The translations under genes and the position numbers were made by a program. The notes under the pieces are model-generated. The model ran no database searches, was not told the origin of the DNA, and saw only the letters and a program-made list of their open reading frames with translations. Positions 35,701 through 42,291 of a stretch of DNA of 64,000 nt are shown piece after piece. Each line of letters starts with the position of its first letter. Position 1 is the stretch's first letter. Source of the DNA: Streptomyces sp. SUK 48 (GTDB taxonomy: Bacteria; Actinomycetota; Actinomycetes; Streptomycetales; Streptomycetaceae); assembly GCF_009650765.1 (NCBI RefSeq), contig NZ_CP045740.1, forward strand, positions 3,324,001 through 3,388,000, read 5' to 3'.

Positions 35701-36312
35701 CAACGGCTCGCTCTCACCCGGCAGTTCCAGGAGGTCGGGCGTGAGCAGACCGCGCTTTCGCGCCCAGCTGTGCAGCCATCCGCCGGTCTTGAAGCCGTCC
35801 CCCAGTTCGCACGTCAGCAACCCGGCCACCGTCGTCGGCTCACTGTCGTAGTCGTCACCGGTCCAGCCCCGGAGCATTTTGCGCCAGATCGTCTTGCAGG
35901 CGTCGGCGAGTTGGTCTGGATCCACCTTCCCCAGTGGAGTGCCCTCGGCCAGGAACTGACCGACGACGAAAGCGTCCTGGGGACAATTGACCGTCGGAAA
36001 AGCGATCTTGGCGAGGTGCTGTCGGCGGAATTCCTCGGGCGCCTCCTGCAGAGCATCCGAATGCCGTTGGTTCTCACGCTGATGCTTCGACGGCACCGAA
36101 GGACAGAATTTGATCACACACCACTGCGGTTCGGGCTTGCCCTTGGTGTGGACCACCAGCACCTTCGCCAGCCGCGCCCCGCTGAAGCCGTGGCTGCGTC
36201 CCTCGATGGTGCCGCTGCGGATCTCGAAGCCGTTGTCGCGCAACGACTCGATGATCTCCGAAGCAACCTCGGCGTCTCCGAACTCACTGGTCAACTCCTC
36301 CAGGACGGTCAT
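32701..36312 (-). CDS. APH-like kinase - STAND NTPase - TPR protein (candidate conflict-system sensor)
   Basis: 1203-aa multidomain protein. Residues about 30-390 form a phosphotransferase-like domain: Gly-rich HGFSGARL (41-48), VIK lysine (K68), catalytic-loop HGDLHGDN (230-237) and metal Asp in RLIDLATY (253-260). Residues about 415-700 form a STAND/NB-ARC-like NTPase with P-loop GPAGIGKT (446-453), Walker B VIVIDSAEN (528-536), sensor strand KIVFVTQH and GNPRLAEL (631-638) in place of the GxP motif. From about 800 to 1190 there are TPR-type helical pairs (GDIYSYSDDFVSARSAYQIA and GHLGDAEKHYRWALG). The ATG overlaps the S-4TM stop by 4 nt. It is predicted as the sensor/switch partner of the S-4TM protein. 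A TCAD9-type label for the kinase part is possible but unverified. Confidence 0.82.
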   Translation of the reverse strand: MTVLEELTSEFGDAEVASEIIESLRDNGFEIRSGTIEGRSHGFSGARLAKVLVVHTKGKPEPQWCVIKFCPSVPSKHQRENQRHSDALQEAPEEFRRQHLAKIAFPTVNCPQDAFVVGQFLAEGTPLGKVDPDQLADACKTIWRKMLRGWTGDDYDSEPTTVAGLLTCELGDGFKTGGWLHSWARKRGLLTPDLLELPGESEPLPNPWRLFAKDMPATRRRIHCLVGRTHGDLHGDNVLVPAYDEIVDAGQFRLIDLATYDGRAPLSRDLATLLISLCWREIGESPAGTQSTFLTYLERDKRDKRLDSGMPSRVRKIIDALREPAFQFVVDRHGDPEQWHTQLKVSLLAQAMLHSAYESGTPDGRRWCARLAGRLTRVLLGPLATQAGRPELFDAGADLETSGTVATRQAGRPARGTSAFVDRKNPRSDLRAALDDRTTSVIVVSGPAGIGKTALVREVLADLGWTDPDYEPSVVRWHEATPYGEIGVTTLIEDIEPPGLGQAAGLFARARLEIALDGLDATGGFRRVIVIDSAENLLRDGYVLRDSELDLALETVQGRPDPLVKIVFVTQHIPEATTGVAWTEKAVHISLSGLKPPWLRKHFALLDPNDMYGLAALPENDLGRVHGRLAGNPRLAELLSAVISSDPRTLQIHEVGAWLSSVPASEVHLRLVHKFVDHLPAEQQRVAEGLAALGIPASTETVIGILEPYVPAPRIEPALRALVAAGLALEHRDGRRYLRKSEVEAVLSRLAPGDRRADEGEPLTRRALLLRAAVVLQGMQKDDDDVHGMVDLHTHFARVDVWLRAGLYDCAYSVIESMEDLVDRWGSGTELRAQREAVRGRLGDDREAEMVNLAALGDIYSYSDDFVSARSAYQIALKMAQEDQDREAIRGIHIGLGAMFWEHGHLGDAEKHYRWALGLAGEDDDEGGDRAAALTGLADCRQRQGNYRRAIEAALSAFEAAYEVDPELASGTALRLARWYAELNEIPDALTMLARCDELVTGRPDPSLQADLLTATAELHLYQDRYGEARRVVERAIGIARDHRDPISLRRSLTVLALTHVHLGDLSAARKAIEESARYRVAGKETVELALRGIIAHRCGLPGTARDLFQQLDDETGQRTRADVHDLVAWDFTGIARCYSVLVDDAEPSRALEAFHQARPEPSEQTPGLDGLLRFMVEILANGDPRLEPVLTQLARMRPGRAR

Positions 36313-37205
36313 GGCCGGGGGAACCTCGATTCCAGCTCTCGCATCCTGATCTGGAAATCGCCCTTGTCCTGGTCGTGGTACCGCCGGAAGTACCAGGCCG
36401 GCAGTCGCGGCTGGAGCCGTCTCATCTGGTAGAGCGTGTCTTGGACCTGGCGTGCGAAGCAGGTCAACCCGTCCGGTGTGGTGATCACCGGTGACGTGGG
36501 GTCGTCGATGACCCCACGCACCAGCCCGAGGACGCGGAGCCTCTCCTGAATGCTCGTCATCTGCGTGCGGTACATCTCCAGGCACAGGAGCAGCAGGCCG
36601 AGCGAGGGAACGAACCACCCGGTGACCAGTCGGCTCAACGTCCCGCCAGTGGCGAGGGTCAGCAGGACACCCGCCGCGGACCACAGCACCAGTACGCCGA
36701 GCATCAGCTGAGCGAAGCGATGCCGGATCCGGGACCCCCAGGCCAGGTTCTGTTCCAAGCAGAAGAGCACGTCATAAGGCGCGGCGGCGTCCACCGAGAG
36801 GTAGTAGCCCCGCAGCCGGTCCTCAGCGCCGCGAAAGCGCCGACTGAGCCGGCTCACCTCGTCGTCGCCGATCCGGTTCCCGACCGCCACGCTGTTCCAC
36901 GGCAGGCCGAGTACATCGGCGTCGAACATCTCCTGAAGAGTCGCGGCGATCCGCAGGTACCGCTCGGCCCAGGGTGCCATCACTCCCATGTAGAGCGCGG
37001 CCCACAGCGTGCCGCTGAGGGTGATGGCGGTGCCGTACCGCGAACCCGAGCCGGTCAGCAGGCCGGCAACGGCCAAGGCGACCGAGACTGTCAGACTCAG
37101 CGTCTGCGCGCGCTGGTTGCGGAGGTGTGCAACGACGATGGCCTTGAGCACGCGCATGGCCGCAGCGCTCTCCTGCCGGTCCGCGATGGGATGAGTGCTC
37201 GCCAA
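36309..37205 (-). CDS. S-4TM family putative pore-forming effector
   Basis: 298-aa membrane protein with four TM segments in two pairs (about 35-52 and 57-78; 163-186 and 192-211) around a soluble helical segment. That segment carries the family hallmark EMFDADVLGLPWN (92-104). The C-terminal ARQVQDTLYQMRRLQ...PAWYFRRY pattern is also typical of S-4TM proteins. These are predicted pore-forming effectors of bacterial conflict systems. The start is TTG 37205 behind GGGGGAGGG; no better start exists nearby. It is the first gene of a two-gene unit with the kinase-STAND-TPR protein (ATGA overlap). Confidence 0.8.
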   Translation of the reverse strand: MASTHPIADRQESAAAMRVLKAIVVAHLRNQRAQTLSLTVSVALAVAGLLTGSGSRYGTAITLSGTLWAALYMGVMAPWAERYLRIAATLQEMFDADVLGLPWNSVAVGNRIGDDEVSRLSRRFRGAEDRLRGYYLSVDAAAPYDVLFCLEQNLAWGSRIRHRFAQLMLGVLVLWSAAGVLLTLATGGTLSRLVTGWFVPSLGLLLLCLEMYRTQMTSIQERLRVLGLVRGVIDDPTSPVITTPDGLTCFARQVQDTLYQMRRLQPRLPAWYFRRYHDQDKGDFQIRMRELESRFPRP

Positions 37206-37445
37206 CGTCCCTCCCCCGTATGCAGATCCACGTAGCGAGTCTCACACGTCTGGCAGCCCTGGCGGTACAGTCAGTCGTCCCCCGGTAACCGAATGTGTGC
37301 CCACCCCCTGCCGTCTGGGCAACGTCCGCAGCGGACACCAGGGGCATAGCTCACGCAGCTTAGGAGGACACTGCCGCCCTGGCATGGAGGGCGCCCGATC
37401 CGGCCGCATCTGCGCGCGGCGGGGCAGGAGCGTCGGCCGGCTGGG

Positions 37446-38951
37446 TCAACTGCCGTAAAGGGCTGGCAGATCGACCAGAAGAATGTCGTCGCGACGATTG
37501 GCCAGGTCGACCAGGTCGGGATAGAAGCCGTGCAGGGAGTACAGGGCCAGAGTGGTGGCAGCGGTGTCGTGCCCCTGATCTGCGAGCAGGCCGCGGATGC
37601 GTTCCAGGCGTTCCAGGTCCCCGGTCCCACGGCGCGCGGCGGTCGCCTTGGCTTCGCCCAGCAGCGCGATCCTCGCTCGGGGTGCCTGCGGGCGCTCACC
37701 CGCTGCCAGCGCGATGACATCGATCTCGTGCTTGGTCCGGGCGGCCTGGTCGGCAACCTCGGTGGTGCCGACCGGCCCGGGCAGCCCACCGGGAAGCAAG
37801 GTGTGCGCGTAGCGGCGAGTGAAATCTCGCACCAGATCCTCGAAGTGCGGCCCGAGGATTTTGGAGTTGAAGGTCGGGGCGGCCTGCTGCCAGACCTGCT
37901 CGGCGAAGCCTTGTTCCACGGCGGCGGCCTGGGGGAGGGTGATGAGCTGGTTGAAGCGGATGACGGGGTCGGCAAGGGTGATCACTGGGTGTTTGGAGCG
38001 GAGGATGTCCTGTTCCCGGCGGATGTAGCCGGTGGACTCCAGCACGCCCAGGGGGTGAGCGACGGCATTGCGCGGGCGCTCCAAGGCGGCACCGATCTTG
38101 CTGGGCGTGGTGGCGCCGTTCGCGATCGCGGTGAGGATGTCGTAGTACAGGGTGTGCTGCGTGATCCTTGGGTCCTCGCGCAGCAGATACTCGGTCTCGG
38201 TACGCGAATACACCGCTCGGCCGGGATCGAGGAGTGTTCGAGTGAGCCACGTGTCAAAGCCGTCGTCCGGATGCGGACGGCCAGCCACTGGTCGGTAGCC
38301 GGGTGCTCCGCCGAGGACCGCATGCACCTTCAGCGCGGTCAGCGGATCGGCGATCTGCCAGAAGTCCCGGCTGTCTCGGTAGTCGAAGGGGCCCAGTCGC
38401 AGATCGACCACGGCCCGGCCCCGCAGCGGCTTGGTTCCCGAGAGCAGTTCGTGCATGACGCTCATCGCCGAGCCGCACAGGATCAGCCGCGGCCCCGGCC
38501 CGGCACCACGCCGGGCGCCGCGCTGGCGTTCGTCGTAAAGCTGCTGAAGCAGTCCCGGGATCTCGGGCGAGTGCTGGAGCAGATAGGGCAACTCGTCGAT
38601 CACCAGGAGCGGATGTTTCGAGCGGGACGTCACATCAAGGGCATTGGACAACACGTCATGCCAGTCGGTCAGGCGCAGACTGCCCGGCCTCAGACCGGCA
38701 TGCGTAGCAACCGCGTCACTGAACCGTTGGATCGCGGGCAGCCGCCCCTCTTCCCGGACCGCCGTGACGTACAGACCTCCGACCTGCTCGGACAGAGCCT
38801 GCAGAAGGTACGACTTCCCATGCCGCCGCCGCCCCGACACAATGCCGAGCCGCATCGCCGGGTCCGCATCGGTGAGGAACTCCGCGAGCAGACCCCACTC
38901 CCGGTCCCGGTCGACCACATCGTCCGGCTTGGCCGGCAGTCCCTTCTTCAC
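37446..38951 (-). CDS. archaeal-type AAA ATPase with C-terminal PD-(D/E)XK-like (DUF234-type) domain
   Basis: 501-aa protein. The STAND-related archaeal-ATPase domain has GIVSGRRRHGKSYLL (Walker A, about 37-50) and PLLVIDELPYLL (Walker B, about 114-125). A winged-helix region follows (ILTAIANGATTPSKIGAALE, then LGVLESTGYIRRE). The C-terminal domain has HEIDVIALA ... ALLGEAKA, matching the D-(E)XK nuclease-like core of DUF234 proteins. The GTG at 38951 lies close behind GGGAGGG. It carries its own promoter with a long inverted repeat. Members of this family are often mobile, and the role is unknown (defence or element maintenance). Confidence 0.78.
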   Translation of the reverse strand: MKKGLPAKPDDVVDRDREWGLLAEFLTDADPAMRLGIVSGRRRHGKSYLLQALSEQVGGLYVTAVREEGRLPAIQRFSDAVATHAGLRPGSLRLTDWHDVLSNALDVTSRSKHPLLVIDELPYLLQHSPEIPGLLQQLYDERQRGARRGAGPGPRLILCGSAMSVMHELLSGTKPLRGRAVVDLRLGPFDYRDSRDFWQIADPLTALKVHAVLGGAPGYRPVAGRPHPDDGFDTWLTRTLLDPGRAVYSRTETEYLLREDPRITQHTLYYDILTAIANGATTPSKIGAALERPRNAVAHPLGVLESTGYIRREQDILRSKHPVITLADPVIRFNQLITLPQAAAVEQGFAEQVWQQAAPTFNSKILGPHFEDLVRDFTRRYAHTLLPGGLPGPVGTTEVADQAARTKHEIDVIALAAGERPQAPRARIALLGEAKATAARRGTGDLERLERIRGLLADQGHDTAATTLALYSLHGFYPDLVDLANRRDDILLVDLPALYGS

Positions 38952-38969
38952 TCACCCTCCCGCATCCTC

Positions 38970-39017
38970 AGTACGACGCTTTTCGTCTAAGTCTACTTCG
39001 ACCGAAAGCGTCGTACT
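38970..39017. promoter_or_regulatory. 13-bp inverted repeat upstream of island ATPase
   Basis: AGTACGACGCTTT (38970-38982) and AAAGCGTCGTACT (39005-39017) are perfect inverted copies with a 22-bp spacer, starting 19 bp upstream of the ATPase GTG. It could be a two-site operator or an RNA hairpin in the leader. Confidence 0.6.
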
Positions 39018-39096
39018 AGGAATCATCCTGGCGATCAGGCGGCAGGCCCGAGAATGCCTGGTACCGCTCGTAGAGCGAGCCGGCGCCCGGGTTGTA

Positions 39097-39115
39097 TGAC
39101 CAACGTGTAACCAAC
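39097..39115 (+). repeat. TGACCAAC arm-type repeats, right side
   Basis: TGACCAACGTG (39097-39107) directly followed by TAACCAAC (39108-39115). The first 11 bases equal 31321-31331 near the left end. CAGAAACA-like pairs follow at 39122-39139. Confidence 0.5.
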
Positions 39116-39231
39116 AGCGGCCAGAAACAGGCAGAAACACCTGGCCAACGACTGGATCAGTCAATAGGCGAGGGCACTAGCCCAGACGTCAAAATGCCTG
39201 CTCAGAGCTTTGCTGCGTTTCCGACGGACCA

Positions 39232-39254
39232 GGGGTGGCGGCCCCGGCCGTTGC
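39232..39254 (+). repeat. right copy of 23-bp direct repeat (candidate attR)
   Basis: Identical to 31256-31278. Sequence outside the repeat differs on both sides, as expected for core-site recombination. Confidence 0.7.
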
Positions 39255-39419
39255 CCTAGGCGGCCCACGGATCGGCTCGCCCCGCCTTCTTGGCTCACTT
39301 CTTACGGTCACCTCGATGTGAACCCGTGCCGCTTTCGCCCGACTTGTCCGCACTTTGGGTCGCGCGGTAAGCCGCGGGGTGCCGGTCGTCGCCGAGGCGG
39401 GCTTCGGTGGTGGAGGTGG

Positions 39420-40040
39420 TCACTCCGGTTCTCCCGGTGTGCCGGGGGCCTCGGTCGTCGGGCGCCGGGCCGGTGCCAGGACGCGGGCGAGGCGTTCGAG
39501 GCCGCGGTGTGTGGCGGTGCGGACCGCGCCGGGGCGCTTGCCGAGGACGCGCGCGGCGGTGGGGCCGTCGAGGCCGACGATCACCCGCAGCAGCACCGCC
39601 TCCGCCTGGTCCGGGGGCAGGGAGCGCACCAGTGCGAGGGCGCGCGCGGTGGAAAGCGACTCCAGGGCCTGCTCAGGGGTGCTGTGCGGGGCCGCCCGGT
39701 CCAGCGCGTCCTGGTCGAGCGCGGTGGTCCGGGGCCGGGTGCGGAGGCGGCGCAGATGGTCCAGGGCCCGGTGCCGGGCGATGACCGCGGTCCAGCCGCG
39801 GAAGGCCGCCCCGTCGCCGCTGAACCGCCCGAGGTCCCGCGCTATCTCCAGCCAGGCATCGGCGGCCACGTCCTCCGCCTCCTCGCCGACCAGAGCGCGC
39901 AGATAGCCGAGCAGACCGGGCTGCACGATCCGGTAGGCGACCGCGAAGGCGCTCTCGTCGCCGTCCTGGGCCCGCGCGACGGCCGCGCCCAGCTCACCGT
40001 CCCGCGGCCGCCGGCCGCGGGGCTGCCCTCCCTGGCCCAA
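39420..40040 (-). CDS. ECF-type sigma factor, paralogue of the one at 30293-31015
   Basis: About 206-aa sigma factor. Region 2 is AVAYRIVQPGLLGYLRALVG, then EDVAADAWLEIARDLGRF and FRGWTAVIARHRALDHLR. Region 4 is LVRSLPPDQAEAVLLRVIVGL, then AARVLGKRPGAVRTATHRGL. It shares many residues with the sigma at 30293 (AQDGDESAF, RPGAVRTA-type signature). The start is uncertain. No ATG/GTG fits near the expected N-terminus; TTG 40040 with GGGGA 5 nt upstream is my choice, while the frame stays open to 40373. No anti-sigma gene follows it, in contrast to the paralogue. Confidence 0.78.
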   Translation of the reverse strand: MGQGGQPRGRRPRDGELGAAVARAQDGDESAFAVAYRIVQPGLLGYLRALVGEEAEDVAADAWLEIARDLGRFSGDGAAFRGWTAVIARHRALDHLRRLRTRPRTTALDQDALDRAAPHSTPEQALESLSTARALALVRSLPPDQAEAVLLRVIVGLDGPTAARVLGKRPGAVRTATHRGLERLARVLAPARRPTTEAPGTPGEPE

Positions 40041-40227
40041 GACCGTCCCCGTCGTGCCGAGTTCATGGCCGCCGGCGCGTCCGCACGGTGCGACACGCTC
40101 CGGCCGTGTCTTTCGCCCTCCACGCTCCTCAGCGTCCGCCCGCACAGAAGTGTCACAGCGAACGCCCCGGCGGACGCGTCCCGGCGAACGGCCCGTCAGG
40201 TACCGGCGGACGACGACCGCCGCGCCC

Positions 40228-40680
40228 TCAGCCGTCCGCCGTCGCGTCCCGGCACAGCAGCCGCAGCGAGCCATGGCCCAGGAAGGAGCGCCGGGCCTCC
40301 TCCATCGGGTCCCAGAGCCGGCCGTCGGGGGTGCGCACCCAGTGCTCGCCGCCGGTCGCCCACCACTCGGCACCGGTGCGGCGGACGACCACCTCGCCCG
40401 CGTACGCGCCGAAGCCGCGCAGCACGCGGGCGACCGCCTCCATGGGCGCCCCCTCGCGCCGTATCTCCTCGATCAGGCGGTCCACCCGCCGCAGGCTGCG
40501 CGCCGAGTAGTCGAGCCGCACCCGGGCGCCCTCGCGCATGGTCGCGACCGCGTCCGCCGCCCAGCGCACGGGCTTCGCGGCGGCACGGGGCCTGGTCTCC
40601 CGCGCGGCCGTCCCGTCCGGGGCGGTCGCGGCGGCGGTCGTCGTATGAGCCCTCACCTGGGCTGTCACATGGGCGTTCAC
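40228..40680 (-). CDS. conserved Streptomyces hypothetical protein
   Basis: 150-aa soluble protein. After a Thr/Ala/Arg-rich N-terminus it has a compact domain (PVRWAADAVATMREG, then VDRLIEEIRREGAPMEAVARVLRGFGAYAGEVVVRRTG, stated as about residues 45-105) ending in WDPMEEARRSFLGHGSLRLLCRD. Helix-rich N-half and strand-rich C-half, with no catalytic motif I recognise. GTG 40680 overlaps an upstream ATG out of frame. The spacing suggests possible co-expression with the next minus-strand gene (94 bp). Confidence 0.6.
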   Translation of the reverse strand: MNAHVTAQVRAHTTTAAATAPDGTAARETRPRAAAKPVRWAADAVATMREGARVRLDYSARSLRRVDRLIEEIRREGAPMEAVARVLRGFGAYAGEVVVRRTGAEWWATGGEHWVRTPDGRLWDPMEEARRSFLGHGSLRLLCRDATADG

Positions 40681-40774
40681 ATAAGGAAGAGCGAGTGGGG
40701 CGGAGCTTTCGTCACCCTCTGAGGAAGCGTTTCGCCAACCGTCGCAGGACCGCCCCACCGCCACCGCACGACCG

Positions 40775-41341
40775 TCACACCCCGCTCTCCGCGCTGCCCC
40801 GCGCCCGCCGCGAGACCACCGCGCGCAGCACCCGGCGCCCCTCGCCCGACACGTCGAGCGCGCGGCGCAGGCCCTGCTTGCCGTGGCCTTCGAGGAGTTC
40901 GAGCACGGTGAGCTGGCGGCGCAGCTCGGCGGCGACGAGCGGCCCCGGCTCCTCGGTCCCGACGAGGTCCGGGGCGCCCTCGGCGGCGGGGTCGAGCAGC
41001 CGGTGGACGCGCAGGGAGACCTCGGAACAGGACTCGGCCCAGGGCCGTACCGCCTCGGCGGTGCGCCCGGCCGGGGCGGTGTCCAGCATGTGGGCGACGA
41101 GCCGCGCGGCCTCCGCGTGCGCGTCCCCGCCCGTCTCCTCCCCCTCGCCGAGACCGAGCAGCGCGCCCCGCGCCTTCTCCAGGGGAGCGTCCCAGTCCGA
41201 CCCGTCGGCCAGGCTCCCCCACAGCGGGCGCAGCAGTTCCTCGTCGCCGCCGAGCAGGGGCAGGCACCGATCCAAACAGGCCAACCCACTGGCCGCGAGC
41301 CCCCGTTCGTCGGCCCGCGCGATCCGTTCCTCAAGGCTCAT
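40775..41341 (-). CDS. hypothetical helical protein
   Basis: 188-aa acidic, Leu/Ala-rich, all-helical protein (SLEERIARADERGLAASGLA opening; a helical pair VAAELRRQLTVLELLEGHGKQGLRRALDVSGE, quoted as about residues 135-165). No TM segment, signal peptide or recognised domain. ATG 41341 follows GGGAGGC-like sequence. It lies between the DUF4328 protein and the previous hypothetical, all on the minus strand, so possibly one transcript. Confidence 0.6.
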   Translation of the reverse strand: MSLEERIARADERGLAASGLACLDRCLPLLGGDEELLRPLWGSLADGSDWDAPLEKARGALLGLGEGEETGGDAHAEAARLVAHMLDTAPAGRTAEAVRPWAESCSEVSLRVHRLLDPAAEGAPDLVGTEEPGPLVAAELRRQLTVLELLEGHGKQGLRRALDVSGEGRRVLRAVVSRRARGSAESGV

Positions 41342-41432
41342 GAAGCCTCCCTGGTCTGGGCGCCGACCGGCACGGAGCCCGCACTTCCCCTTACTGCGTG
41401 CAACCGTGCGGAAGTGTCACAGCGGTCGAGTT

Positions 41433-42152
41433 TCAGCCAAAGACGGGCATGGCGGCGGGGCCCGCGAGAATCCTGGCCCGCTGCATCCGGGTCAGGTGTA
41501 CGACGACCAGCACGGCGAGGATCGCGGCCGCGGCGTCCACCGCGTCGGAGAACAGCATCTGCCGGGCGGCATCGGCGAGTTCATCGGGGGCGTGGGCGTC
41601 GTCGTACTGCCGGCCGGCGAACCTGCCCAGGAGCAGGCTCAGCACCCACAGCGTCCACCAGGCGTTGACCGGGGTGGCCCGCACCCGGGCGCCCGGCGGG
41701 ACGCTCGCCCGCCAGACGTCCACCACGACCCGGCGCGGCAGCCACAGGTTCCCGATCGGCACGAACCAGCCCCCGATGGCCCAGCCGCGCTTCATGCGGT
41801 GCCCCTGCGGCGCGAACACCTCGGCGTTCGTCCGCACCCGCCACAGCCAGCACAGGTAGACGGCGACGGTGGCCACCAGGGTGATCCCCTGCGCGACGCT
41901 CGCCGCGTTGTAGAACGTGTCGGCATGGTGGGCCCGGTCGATCATGCCCCGGCCGATGCCGCCGCCGATCATGTCCTGGGCGGCGTTCACCTCCATCTGG
42001 TCCGCGAGGCAGGCGAACAGGTCGGCGGCGGCGACCAGCCCCAGCAGGACGGCCGCGGCCAGGCCGAGCCCGGCGGGCGAGCGCGGCAGGTGGCCGTACG
42101 AAGGCGCCAGGGGCGGCGCGGGCTGGGGCGGGACGGGCATGGGCGTGGCCAT
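41433..42152 (-). CDS. DUF4328 membrane protein
   Basis: 239-aa membrane protein. A Pro-rich cytosolic start (PMPVPPQPAPPLAPSYG) is followed by about six TM helices. The DUF4328 core is recognisable: VYLCWLWRVRTNAEVF, GWAIGGWFVPIGNLWLPRRVVVDVW (about 135-160) and VNAWWTLWVLSLLLG. Function of the family is unknown. The ATG at 42152 has GGGGGAA 8 nt upstream; the ORF extension to 42209 has no RBS. Confidence 0.82.
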   Translation of the reverse strand: MATPMPVPPQPAPPLAPSYGHLPRSPAGLGLAAAVLLGLVAAADLFACLADQMEVNAAQDMIGGGIGRGMIDRAHHADTFYNAASVAQGITLVATVAVYLCWLWRVRTNAEVFAPQGHRMKRGWAIGGWFVPIGNLWLPRRVVVDVWRASVPPGARVRATPVNAWWTLWVLSLLLGRFAGRQYDDAHAPDELADAARQMLFSDAVDAAAAILAVLVVVHLTRMQRARILAGPAAMPVFG

Positions 42153-42291
42153 GGTGTGGATTCCCCCGGGGTGCGAAACGGCGACCGGCGGGCCGCGCAC
42201 GACATGCACGCACCCGCCGGGAATATGAACACTGGAAGATACGTCCGAAGATCACTCCGCGTCCACAGGGTTCACACAGTCCCGCCGGGGA

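Larger units (their letters stand above)
38952..39419. other. intergenic region holding the right island boundary
   Basis: No credible gene. In order it holds the inverted repeat before the ATPase gene, TGACCAAC/CAGAAACA-type short repeats (39097-39145), the right 23-bp repeat (39232-39254), and the tail region of the second sigma gene. Confidence 0.55.

Noticed and set aside
31256..39254. Island as a prophage or conjugative element
   Set aside because: No integrase, structural, replication or transfer genes are visible in the 8 kb.
40057..40156. Alternative ATG frame (MNSARRG...) as start of the second sigma gene
   Set aside because: It is in a different frame from regions 2 and 4, and no homopolymer indel is evident there.
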